Positions 44,497 through 54,148 of a DNA stretch of 64,000 nt are shown piece by piece. Positions within the stretch are counted from its first letter, which is position 1; every line of letters starts with the position of its first letter. The notes beneath the pieces were generated by a model that made no database searches, was not told the origin of the DNA, and saw only the letters and a list, made by a program, of their open reading frames with translations. This DNA comes from Peltaster fructicola (taxonomy: Eukaryota > Ascomycota > Dothideomycetes): positions 2,046,001 to 2,110,000 of the forward strand of contig CP051143.1 in the NCBI GenBank assembly GCA_001592805.2, written 5' to 3'. Position numbers and translations under genes: made by a program.

Positions 44497-47146
44497 TCAG
44501 TATTCGAAATCATCATCGACAGCAGCCTTCTTGTCCTTGCCCACATGCTCCTGCTTGCGATACATTTCAGCAACCTGTCGACTGGTCGTTGCATCATCAG
44601 GCTTCTTGTCTTCACGAACGTGAATGAATCGCGGAAATCGCAGACTGACGCCTTTGTGTGCTCCATCGCCGCCAAACTCTTCTGCCGCTGCCCGGTAGCG
44701 AGGCGAGAGAGTCAGATCAGCAGTCTTGACCTCCCACACGAATCTTGGCTCGAACCACACGTTTGGCTGATCAGTCTTGCCCGAGCTGTGTTCGTAGTAT
44801 GGTTTCGGACGTTCGATGACAATTGGCGATAGTGTGTCGTAGAGCTCCTGCAGCATAGCATCCGAGAAACCTGTGCCAATGTTGCATACGGTTTCGTACT
44901 TTTCCGTCTTTGAGTTGTAGCATGCCAGCAGGAATGCACCGTACACCGATGTGCGTTTGCCTTTGCCGTAGTATGCCCCAAGCACAACCAGATCGAGGGA
45001 GTCTCCTGCGCCTGCAAGGTAGTCTTTCTTCACCTTGAGCCAGTTCTGCGATCGTCGTGAAGGCTCGTAGTGTGACTCGACACCGTCTAGCATCTTCACC
45101 ATGAGTCCCTCACACGATGCCTTGATCGAGTCCTCAAGCAGGAGCTGTATCTCGTCGATCTCGCGACTGTTGCCGAACTTGGCGAATGTGAATTCTCCCT
45201 CAACTTCCTCGAAGGCATTATACAAGTGCTCACGTCGCTCACGGAACGACTTGTTGACCAATGCTTCGCCGTTGAGAAACAGCAGGTCGAATGCAAAGAC
45301 GCACACCTTGACTGTGATGGTGTCCGCAGAGACGTCCTTGCGCTTGCGCGTCATGAGCTGCTGGAATGGAAGAACTGTCTTCTTCTCGACATCCCATGCT
45401 ACAGTCTCGCAGTCAAGAACGAAGCTCTTGGTTCCTGGTTTGACCCAAGTTGGCAGCTTGGCAAGTATATCAGGATACTTCTTGCTCAGATCTTCACTGT
45501 TGCGAGAGAAGATATTGGATACGCCTTTATGCGTCTTGCCCTCTGCTGGAACCGAAGTCGCAGCATAGTCGAGGTCAGCATCGTGCGCAACGAAGTGAAT
45601 CTGTGCTCGCTCGCCGTCATATTTGTACTCGCAGGTGAAGTCCTTGCCTTCGAATCGATCGAGAACCTCGCCGATAGATTTGGTCGGTTTGGCCAACATA
45701 GGCTTGAGTGGGACACCAGGTCGTAGCTTGCAGGCACTTCGCAGTTCCCAGATGCCACCTTCTAAGAGAGCAGGCACAATGACCTCGTAGCTTGGTAGCT
45801 CACTGTAGACAGCTTTGAAAAGATCTTCTCCTTTCTTCAATTGATCCTCACTAGGGACCTTACTGCCGTCCTTGGAGACAGCATGAGCAACCATAGCATG
45901 TGCCACGGCGACTTGCACTGTTTTGTCAGCAAGCCCGAGTCTCATCTTGCCCTCCAGTGATCGGATGATGAACTTCGCCTCGCTGGCTCCACCTTTGTCC
46001 TTGGTGATGTCGACAGACTGTCCCTTCGGCAGGTTTGTGTCTGCTGCCGAAAGCAGTTTCTTGATCCCGTCTACCTTACGCCCTTGTGCACCCTGGCCCT
46101 CAACGAGTGCAATCTTCATGAGTCCTTCGTGCACTCCTCGCACCGTGAGCGCTTTCGGCTTGAACATTGTTGGCTGATTTTGACGACTTTTCGCTGCAAC
46201 AAGGCCCAGATCACCAATCTTTTGTTGATCCTCTTTGATGATCTTGAGGTTGCGGCCTGTCGACTCACCAATGGCCTTCATGATGAGCGACTCGCCAATG
46301 CCGAGCTCAACACCAGCATAGTCAGCGGCCAGCTTGCCAATCATAAGCAGAACTGTCGGCAGGAGATCGTTGGGTGTGAGGCGAAGTACTTGGCGGAGGA
46401 ATGTCGAGCAGTATGCAGATATCTCGAGTCGCTTGGTGGTCATTTCGATCTTTGAGAATGTGGTGCATAGTGCAGCATAAGGCACAGGATCTCCGGCCTT
46501 CCAATCAGGGTATGCGTCCACGTTCTTAGTGCGTAAGGTCTGTTGAAGTTTCGCTCGTGCTTTCGTTGTCACTTGAGCAGGCTCTTCCTCGTCTGTACCT
46601 GAAGCTTCGTCGTCGGTCGCTGGGTCTTGCTTGACCTCTTTCTCGTCCTCATCATCGACGATGATTTCCTTCGTAGAAGAGTTCTTGTGGTTGTTTACAG
46701 CTGGACCACCCACTGGCTCTTTTGCAGCAAACTTGTTCGTAGGCTTCGAGGGTGCCTTCTGTCGCTGTCTCTTCGTAGGTGGTTCTTCATCGGAAACATG
46801 GTCCTCGTCTTCGCGCTCCTCTGTTGCTCGTTTTCGAGAAGGTGAAGCAATCTCTTCCTCCTCCTTTGTCTCGACCTTGCCGTTCGCGTCCTCCATCGTC
46901 ACGTCTTCTGCGGCATGTTTGCCATTGGCTTGACTCTTCTTCGCAGCCTTAGTGGCCTGAGCATCTGACTGAGAGGAGAAATTGAGCTTCGCTTGCTGAG
47001 GCGCGGACTTCGAGTTTGACGGACTACCAAAGAACTTGCTGTGACAACGTTAGCACGATTGCGAAGGACTCGGACAGTGCGCCACGAGGCGACTGGGAGT
47101 GTTTGCCGGGATTGCATACCCTAGAGAGGCCTGCTTAGGCGCCATG
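44497..47146 (-). CDS. CDC9: DNA ligase I (Cdc9)
   Basis: Two exons on the reverse strand (47146-47121 and 47038-44497) encode 855 residues. The start MAPKQASLGKFFG carries a PCNA-binding PIP box (QxxLxxFF) that spans the intron. An acidic/basic disordered N-terminus leads to the DNA-binding domain, then the adenylation motif CEYKYDGERAQIHF with the catalytic Lys, FVLDCETVAWDVEKKTVLPF, EGLMVKMLDG and the OB-fold (LDLVVLGAYYGKGKR, SLRFPRFIHVREDKKPDDAT). It seals Okazaki fragments and repair nicks. Full family length with no anomaly. It faces MOB3 tail to tail (167 bp). Confidence 0.97.
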
Positions 47147-47525
47147 GTGATGTGTTTGCGAGTCGTGTGAGCGAGCTCTGACTGTTCTGTGTACGTGCCA
47201 GACAGCGAGATGCTGAATCTTGATGCGCGATACACAAGGTTGTTCAGATCGCGCCGGACAGATGTATAAGTCCTTCGCATCACCTTCTGCTTGAGGTGTG
47301 GTGGTATTCTGTAATGCCCAGGCAGTTGATCGCGCGTTCAATTCAGCGCGTCGCGAGCGCGAAAAAGGACATGACGTCGGACATGCTGAGCAGCCTCCGG
47401 AAGTGAATACATCATCAAGACATCTCAACGACGACATCAAAGTTGATCTAGTGGTCTTGTCTACGTCTATTGAAGAACTCACTGCATCAATATCTCCTGC
47501 ATAGTCCCTATCTCGAGTAACAGCC
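47147..47525. other. Divergent promoter CDC9 / MIX23
   Basis: About 380 bp. A GCGCG-rich patch (CGCGCGTTCAATTCAGCGCG) near 47331-47350 precedes MIX23. ACGCGT/GCGCG-like elements often occur at cell-cycle genes, but a perfect MCB box is absent. Confidence 0.4.
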
Positions 47526-48145
47526 ATGTCAGGACGTTACGAAGCTCCGGCATTAACACCACAGTTCTGCTTCAACCAGACGGCTCTCAGAGGTACGTGA
47601 GGATTCCTCACAGCTACTCCCAAGCTCACGCTCATACAAGTGATGCAGACTTCCTACGACTCTCACGAGGTGCCGTTGATGATACTATTGGTCAAAACTT
47701 GAACGATCTCCTCACACCTGGTAACCAACAATTCAACCCGTCCTCGACAGCATTGAGGCAGCCCAGACCAACTGGCAGATCCCGTATCGACCCACAAGCA
47801 TGCACTCAATTCAGAGAGAAGGTACTCTTCCCAAGCTGGCAAGCTAGAGACCAGGTCCTTCATTACTGTGCACGAGTAGCCACATCACCAGACCCAGACG
47901 ACATCCAACGTCAAGCTGAAGATGAGGAGGCGAGACGGCGCGTTATCAACGAAAGACTAGATCCCTACAGTGGTCGATACTTCCCAAGAGACACAAGAGG
48001 CGAGGCCCTGGCGAATTTGCTGCGGAATGAAAACATGGTAGAGAGCATCATAAGGACGCGGACGTGGCAGAGTGTAGGTGAACGATGTGGACATAGTGCA
48101 GATGACTTCGAGGTCGCACTTGAGGAGTGGAGAGGACGACGATAA
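47526..48145 (+). CDS. MIX23: Mix23/Cid2 family mitochondrial protein
   Basis: Two exons (47526-47592 and 47649-48145) give 187 residues. It starts MSGRYEAPALTPQFCFNQTA and continues LRDFLRLSRGAVDDTIGQNL, ACTQFREKVLFPSWQARDQV, HYCARVATSPDPDD and ERLDPYSGRYFPRDTRGE. This is the caffeine-induced death protein 2 family, represented in yeast by Mix23, an intermembrane-space protein that supports mitochondrial protein import. Conserved cysteines occur at FCF, ACT, HYC and ERC. The acceptor after GATGCAG at 47648, rather than the earlier ACAAG, keeps the frame. Confidence 0.9.
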
Positions 48146-48927
48146 CATGATATCTTCGTCTCTCTCCACAACGTCGCTGCGACGTTGTGGGTTCGACACA
48201 GCATGCACTTCGTCTTCGTCTACTCGGAAGTCTTTACGACGTCGTACTCGGCGCTGTACGAGCGAAGAGCCTATATAGCAGAAGGTTGCTTGGAGGCATT
48301 GTGTAGCGAGTCGCCCACAACTGCTGGCCAGAAGGAGCCGTAGTTGGTAGGAGGGATAGTCGCAATCGATCGAGGAGCCCGGGAACGGAACGAATACCAT
48401 TGCTACGCTTATAGCGAAGAGGTACCACTCAGCAAGTTGTCTAAGACAATGGCTTCCTTTTAATGACTGTGTAGTCACCTAACTGATGTAGATGGAAAAA
48501 AAGGTAGAAGCGTTCGAATGAAAATGACTTAAGCTGCCGCAGATGCCAAGCCTGGCTCGAGCTTGCGAGCAGAGCCGCATCGCTACTGGACAAGGACTGA
48601 TTCGACCACACTTCCTTTACTTGAAGAGCTTGCATGCTAGCAACCACGTCGAACGAGCTGAGATGCAGAACATCGTAGATACTTGTGCTATCGAGTTCTG
48701 GAGAGCGGTAACTTCGCTCACGATTCTTGCTGGGTATGACATGGCTGCTATACTCAGCCATGATGTCCGAGACTTTATCGTACACTTGACCACTAAAACG
48801 GCTGAGGGTCGTGGACCTTGAAGTCACCATGCTGTAATAGCAAGGCATGAAATTATTCACTGATACTGGTGTTTCCTATCCTGAAATCATCATTACTTCA
48901 TAGTATTGTCTATCCACAGCTCACACT
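48146..48927. other. Convergent intergenic region (MIX23 / FAD oxidoreductase) with strong palindrome
   Basis: About 780 bp. The main feature is the inverted repeat at 48166-48190, just after the MIX23 stop. The open frame 48543-48821 (92 codons) does not look like a protein. Nothing else is seen. Confidence 0.45.
48166..48190. repeat. Perfect 12-bp inverted repeat with 1-nt spacer
   Basis: CCACAACGTCGC, one T, then its exact reverse complement GCGACGTTGTGG. It begins 20 bp after the MIX23 stop codon, so it would lie in that mRNA's 3' UTR or near its polyadenylation site, and could be a palindromic protein-binding site or a hairpin in RNA. Confidence 0.85.
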
Positions 48928-50427
48928 TCAAAGCTTGAAGTCGAAACATGTGGTGAGCAGCATAACGTTATGAGGATCGTACTTTTGCCTGATGCACTCG
49001 AGCTTTCTCGTATTAGCCTCTCCAAAGAGATCTCGTGCTGTGACGCTGGCCAGAGCATAGTTGGGGTAAGTATAGAAGCCGTCGACCTCTTGGCCGTCCT
49101 GCTTGGCAGCCTCCGTAATCATATTTGCAGACTCGATCATTGCTGCATGCCAGTAGTCATCCTGACTGGCATCGTCCCAGGCGAAGAAGAGGTTGACTGG
49201 CAGCGGGTCGTTGCTGTGTGGGTATGGAGCATCGAGAGTATACTTTGAGTACGACAGGAAAGGCTCGACATCATAAGAGATGAAATTGGCAGAGTGTGAC
49301 TCTCCAGCCTTGCCCCAGAACTCGGTCTGGTTGGCGATCTGGTCGAGCACTGGTCGAGTGAACTCCACGACATTCGCCGAGTGGAACGACCCGCGGTGTC
49401 CTCCCTGGACAGACGATTGCACCAAGCTCACGAAACCGTCGAAAGTTGTATTCTGGAAGGTCTGGTTGAACATGGCGAATGGATCGTGGCCATACGCTGG
49501 GACACCGTCGTATACAGCGAGGACAAGGACGTCGACGCTGCCGTCTGCATAATTGAGGGTTGGAATGACCTGGGCGAGTGGATCTGTGTTCTGGCTGCCG
49601 AATTCTGCGATGGCATCAAGTACTGCTGGCAGCGAGCCATCGCCAACGAAAATGGCAATGCCAGCGTAGATACTCGGTGATTGAGGGTATGCCTTCATAC
49701 GGAAGTTGTAGATGGCACCAAATCGGTTGCCACCACCTCGCACTGCCCACCAGAGATCGGCGTTCTGTGTGGCCGAAGCCGTGATCAAGGTGCCGTTACC
49801 TAAGACCATGTCGACAGAAATGACGTTATCGCCAGTCAGTCCAGCCTGGTTAGTCTTCCATGAGAAGCCTCCACCACCGGTGACGAAGCCTCCGATACCT
49901 GGACCTGCGACTCGACCACCAACTGTGTTAACACCGGTGTCCTTGAGCTGGTCATAGACTTGAGCCCAGCTCAGTCCACCACCAATGTCCATGTATGTCT
50001 TGTCCGCAGAGACGGTGACCTTGTTGAACTGGTGCATGGAAATATGGATGCCTGGCGTCGAGGAGAATCCCTGGTTGGAAGCATGATTCGAGCAAGAGAT
50101 TGCAAAGCGGATTCTCCGACTGCCGATGAGCTTCAGACCTGCTGCAAGATCCTCCGGAGTGGCGGGAGTGTAGATACACGCTGAAGCTTGGTTCGAAGAG
50201 GTCATCCAGTGTGAACTGTCAGCGTCCAGAGGCAGGAAGACGACACTGCTGCTGAGCGACTTCTTCGGGAGCGAATTGAGGGCGAAACATGCCGATAGCT
50301 CCGTATTGTTCACCTGTCGTTTCGGCAGTGTCTTGAAATCCACAGCAACATTGCCGACAGCACTGACAGAATCAATGAGTGTAGATCCAGCTGCCAGCCA
50401 AATGCTGAGCTGCTTTAGGTAGAGCAT
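48928..50427 (-). CDS. Secreted FAD-binding oxidoreductase of the berberine-bridge-enzyme type
   Basis: One exon, 499 residues, with a signal peptide (MLYLKQLSIWLAAGSTLIDS). A PCMH-type FAD domain follows: CIYTPATPEDLAAGLKLIG, NHASNQGFSSTPGIHISMHQ, ADKTYMDIGGGLSWAQVYDQ, GGRVAGPGIGGFVTGGGGFS, MVLGNGTLITAS and WWAVRGGGNRFGAIYNFRMK. The BBE C-terminal motif is YALASVTARDLFGEANTRKL, then KYDPHNVM. The His in NHASNQGFSS is the expected covalent FAD site. About nine N-glycosylation sequons fit secretion. Family members oxidise oligosaccharides, alkaloids or polyketides; the substrate here is unknown. No cluster partners are next to it. Confidence 0.9.
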   Translation of the reverse strand: MLYLKQLSIWLAAGSTLIDSVSAVGNVAVDFKTLPKRQVNNTELSACFALNSLPKKSLSSSVVFLPLDADSSHWMTSSNQASACIYTPATPEDLAAGLKLIGSRRIRFAISCSNHASNQGFSSTPGIHISMHQFNKVTVSADKTYMDIGGGLSWAQVYDQLKDTGVNTVGGRVAGPGIGGFVTGGGGFSWKTNQAGLTGDNVISVDMVLGNGTLITASATQNADLWWAVRGGGNRFGAIYNFRMKAYPQSPSIYAGIAIFVGDGSLPAVLDAIAEFGSQNTDPLAQVIPTLNYADGSVDVLVLAVYDGVPAYGHDPFAMFNQTFQNTTFDGFVSLVQSSVQGGHRGSFHSANVVEFTRPVLDQIANQTEFWGKAGESHSANFISYDVEPFLSYSKYTLDAPYPHSNDPLPVNLFFAWDDASQDDYWHAAMIESANMITEAAKQDGQEVDGFYTYPNYALASVTARDLFGEANTRKLECIRQKYDPHNVMLLTTCFDFKL

Positions 50428-51162
50428 GATGAGGACGTAAAGAAGGAAATGGAGGACGAAGGAACGAGTGAAGATTTATAGAAGCACATATCGATCTTTG
50501 AGTATACGCCATTTCTCATAGCCGACATGTCCTGCGACTGGAAGTGCCATAGACATTGTGGCTCAAATGAACCATTAGCAAGCACCTTACCAGTAACCGT
50601 TTGGACTGCAGACCATCATACGGGGTCGAGAGCGATGATCACGCCACAAGTATGGAGTTCAGAAGAGGTACCCACAGACTTCTCCCCCATCTGGGGTCGT
50701 TAGAGCGTAGTGTCGAGCATGCTTCGGCCAATATGTCGAATACCAGGGCTGAAACAAATCGCTATATAGCTCGCACCGACACCGAGGTCGTCTTGCTAGA
50801 GACCGATCGAGTTTAGTGCGTTGACCTCGCGTTTTACCCGAGCCCTCGCGGACTGCCGGACGTCAACCTCTGTCGCGAACCCTCAAAATCCATACATTCT
50901 CGTGATGCTTACGAGACAGCTACATCGTGTGTCGAGATATGTAATCTGCTCATGACACCTGTGTGAGGAGCTGCGATGGAGTGTTCAGGAGTAGATCTTG
51001 AACGCAGCATAGAGGGGCTGTGTGACCTTGCATTGCGAGGATTGAGTTAACGCCTCTCTCTTTCGCCAAGCAGGTCACACTTGCTCGCACCTGACAGCGT
51101 AAGCATGAGATTGACGACAAGACATCGTGAGCACAACTTTTACGTGCCTCTTCAACGCAAAG
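50428..51162. other. Divergent promoter region (FAD oxidoreductase / GST-like)
   Basis: About 735 bp. AT-rich segments with TATA-like sequences lie near 50470-50520 (TTTATAGAAG). The small frames are not protein-like, and no RNA gene is visible. Confidence 0.4.
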
Positions 51163-51987
51163 ATGGACACCGGCAACGCTTTTGTCTTCTACGATATAGC
51201 CTCTAACCAACCTCGCCGAACATTCGCGCCTAATCCGTGGAAAACACGATTTGCTCTCAACTTCAAGGGAGTACCGTATAGTACTCAATGGGTCGAGCTG
51301 CCAGATATAGGCTCGTTGCGGGAGGGACTGGGTGTGCAAGCGAACCGCACCGGACCTGAAGGCGAAGCCTACCACACGCTTCCACTGCTGCAGAACACGA
51401 AGAAGGGCGATTTCGTGGGCGATTCTTTCGAGATCGCCATGTATTTGGACAATGCCTATCCAGACCACCACAGGCTCATCCAGCCACATACTACTGGGTT
51501 GGTGGCAGCATTCAATGCTCATGTCGACGGCTTGTTCACAAAGTACTCGATCCTATGCACCATGCCGTTTGACCCTGCTGTGCTACCAACTATTGTTGCA
51601 ATCTTCATGAAGAGAGTCGCGGCTATGGGCAAGACCAGTCTTGCACTGACGCCTGAGCAGCGTGAACAGATGTTCAAGGACTTCGAAGCCAACCTCGGCG
51701 AGCTGGCAAAAGCATACAGACACACAGGTGGCACTACAGATTGGTCATGGCGACCCCAGGGGACCGATGTGACTGCACACGGGCAACGACCGCCACCAGG
51801 ACGTGAAGAGGCGGGTGTGTACCTTGATGGAGAAGAGCCTGGCTATCCCGACTTCATTGTCGGCGCTTGGTTGAAGATGATGCAGGAATGTCTGCCATCA
51901 GAAGACTGGCAGCGTCTCAGGTCATGGCAGCAAGGCCTGTGGGGCAGGATTGTCGACGCTCTAGAACCTTGGACGGAGATGAAATAG
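51163..51987 (+). CDS. Glutathione S-transferase-like protein
   Basis: One exon. The ATG at 51163 (MDTGNAFVFYDIASNQPRRT) is preferred over the frame start at 51127, giving 274 residues. The N-terminal thioredoxin-like domain shows NPWKTRFALNFKGVPYSTQW, HTLPLLQNTKKGDFVGDSFE and IAMYLDNAYPD, with the cis-Pro and the glutathione-binding DSFEIAMYL helix. The C-terminal domain is all-helical and ends WGRIVDALEPWTEMK. It resembles the fungal GST group related to bacterial beta-etherases and to UstS-type enzymes of metabolite clusters. A detoxification or biosynthetic role is likely, with an unknown substrate. The NPW replaces a catalytic Ser/Cys position, so its chemistry is open. Confidence 0.85.
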   Translation: MDTGNAFVFYDIASNQPRRTFAPNPWKTRFALNFKGVPYSTQWVELPDIGSLREGLGVQANRTGPEGEAYHTLPLLQNTKKGDFVGDSFEIAMYLDNAYPDHHRLIQPHTTGLVAAFNAHVDGLFTKYSILCTMPFDPAVLPTIVAIFMKRVAAMGKTSLALTPEQREQMFKDFEANLGELAKAYRHTGGTTDWSWRPQGTDVTAHGQRPPPGREEAGVYLDGEEPGYPDFIVGAWLKMMQECLPSEDWQRLRSWQQGLWGRIVDALEPWTEMK

Positions 51988-52546
51988 CTAAGAGCGATTG
52001 ATGGAGTAGGCCTTTATCGATGCTATTGAGCAGCTAATCTCGAAGTGGTCTACCATCAACTTGTGTGTCTTATGCCTGTCGCAACACACCTCAGCCACAG
52101 GCTTGAATGTCTTGAACCGCACGAGCAACATCTGAAGGCGAGCATAGTTCGCAGGGCTGCTCTCTTGTGCCACCAGCAAGCACTTTGTCTCCTCCACAAG
52201 TGTCGTTAGCCTTTGTGCCTGGCTGGTGCGGTCTTTTATATATTGAATGCCCACTTACGCCTCACATCGTTTGTAAGTCGTGCAAGTGTCATCGAATCTC
52301 TGGCAAGTAACCCGGTCGATGGTTCTTCGTACGGAGAAGTCGTTACTTCGTGCTGGAGCTGAGAATGTGACACTAGAGGGTCTTCATATCAACCCTAGAT
52401 GTGCAAGCGCTTCATGTGGGAGGTTGTCGCGCTCTGATGAGTTGGATAGCCGCTCCAGCGTTCTGCATGACAGACCGTCAGCATCAACAGTGTTGAGCTA
52501 TAACGGCTGGCTGGCTTGCGGCATGGCTATCGCAAAGGATTGCTGC
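51988..52546. other. Convergent intergenic region (GST-like / SGNH hydrolase)
   Basis: About 560 bp. On the reverse strand a clean TATATAAAAG lies near 52235-52245, followed by an 88-codon open frame (52254-51988) without recognisable similarity. This could be a small unrecognised gene, but nothing else supports it. Confidence 0.35.
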
Positions 52547-53908
52547 TCATTCAGATGCATCCTCTTCTTCTGCCAAACTGCCGTCGTGCCCAACGGTGAC
52601 CTCCTGCATAGGTCCGAACATGCCTTCGCCGGCAATGGTCCACGTCGCCATCCAGATGTCGTAGCGATGGCCATGCTCAAGCTCATCGATATGTGCTGGA
52701 GAGTGCTTAAAGCCACCAAGGGCCGGGAAGCCCGAAGACTCTTTGTCCTTCCAGAAGATCGTATACTGGATGATATGTGCGCTGTTCTCATCGTGAGGGC
52801 GATCCCAGGACACAATCACGCCTTTGGCGACCGATATCACCTTGACGTTTTCAGGCGGTGCGGCAAGCTGTGGTCTTGCCATGGCCGATAGCACAGGCGT
52901 CCACTTGCTTTTACGCTCGCCGTAACGGCTTCTCACCTGGGCTCGATAGACTTGCCCATCATGTGCCCAATGCGAGTCCCAGCGATTGGCGTGGCAGTCG
53001 TCGGTAGAGAACTCACCATCGTCAACGCTTGATCGAAACTCGTAACCATACGTGCCGTATACAGTATCCCATGTTGCAGTAACACCAGCTGGACTTGAGA
53101 CCAGCTCAAAGTGTGACGGTGATGGCAACGGTCTTGTCGGGATGTGTTCTGGTACTGCCAATGGTTTCAGACCAAGCTTGAAATCGTCGACCAAGGTGAT
53201 TGAGAACGCTCTTGCGATCTGATACTCACCAAGAGCGTTCGGATGCAATCCATCATAGCTGCCTTCTGAAGCCACATACTCCTCTGCTAGCTTGACGAGG
53301 TGAATTGGAGATTCTTTGGTCGTCCACTTCGTGATCGCTGTAACCAGAAGCTCATTGTACTCCTTCGTTGATCGTGGTAGATCCTCTCTGCCATCCATGT
53401 ACGTCCGCTGTGGTATGTTGGCAATGGCAAACTTCAAACGAGGATTGGCCTTTCGAGCATTGTGGACGAGGATAGTCATACTCTCTAAAGTACCCTTGGC
53501 ATCGCTGACAAACCATCCGATATCATTGAAGCCTAGCATGACCAGCAAGAGATCTGTAGGATGGCCAGAGACGATTTCCTCAATGACATCCCTGCTTTGT
53601 GCACATTGCCGACCCCATGTTGAGTAATGGTGACTATCAAAGTCTTCGTCGACATCTTTGGCATAACCACCGTCTGCGCGCACTGATGACGGTGGATCCT
53701 CGGACTTATAGAGTGGTGGCGGACGGGGAGGTGAAGGCTCATCTGCTTGCTGAGTGCCAATGTATGGTCCTGTGAAGGTGACGTTGACTTGCTCATCCTT
53801 CAGCCACTTCCAAAGTCGGTAACGCCAAGTCCAGTCACCACTTCCTCCTTGTGTCATTGAGTCGCCAACGATCATCAAGCGCATTCCGCCGGTGTTCTCA
53901 GACGACAT
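52547..53908 (-). CDS. SGNH/GDSL hydrolase fused to two fibronectin type III-like domains
   Basis: One exon, 453 residues, no signal peptide. The N-terminal SGNH domain (about 8-235) has block I IVGDSMTQGG with the nucleophile Ser, block III VMLGFNDIG, and block V YDGLHPNALGEY with the catalytic Asp/His. Two beta-sandwich repeats follow. The first is about 250-350 (HFELVSSPAGVTATWDTVYG, AQVRSRYGERKSKWTPV). The second is about 352-440 (PPENVKVISVAKGVIVSWDR, YDIWMATWTIAGEGMFGPMQ). They look like fibronectin type III folds. The enzyme is probably an esterase acting on carbohydrate or lipid esters. Convergent with the GST-like gene. Confidence 0.87.
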   Translation of the reverse strand: MSSENTGGMRLMIVGDSMTQGGSGDWTWRYRLWKWLKDEQVNVTFTGPYIGTQQADEPSPPRPPPLYKSEDPPSSVRADGGYAKDVDEDFDSHHYSTWGRQCAQSRDVIEEIVSGHPTDLLLVMLGFNDIGWFVSDAKGTLESMTILVHNARKANPRLKFAIANIPQRTYMDGREDLPRSTKEYNELLVTAITKWTTKESPIHLVKLAEEYVASEGSYDGLHPNALGEYQIARAFSITLVDDFKLGLKPLAVPEHIPTRPLPSPSHFELVSSPAGVTATWDTVYGTYGYEFRSSVDDGEFSTDDCHANRWDSHWAHDGQVYRAQVRSRYGERKSKWTPVLSAMARPQLAAPPENVKVISVAKGVIVSWDRPHDENSAHIIQYTIFWKDKESSGFPALGGFKHSPAHIDELEHGHRYDIWMATWTIAGEGMFGPMQEVTVGHDGSLAEEEDASE

Positions 53909-54148
53909 CTTCGTCTATACGTCACTGTTGTCGTGGTCTGAAGGTTGCTGAGGCATAGATGATGAGGTGAAGCAAGTTGTGGACCTGGCACTTCATGCTG
54001 CAATTTGAAGGCTCGACATCAAGCATTACCTCATCATGCAGCGAAGAGATGCGAACAGGGAATGAATATATTGTACAGTAAGCATTTACATAAGATTTCG
54101 AGTGATGCGGTGCGAAGTGTAGTTTGTGCTGTGCTCGAACAGATCGTG

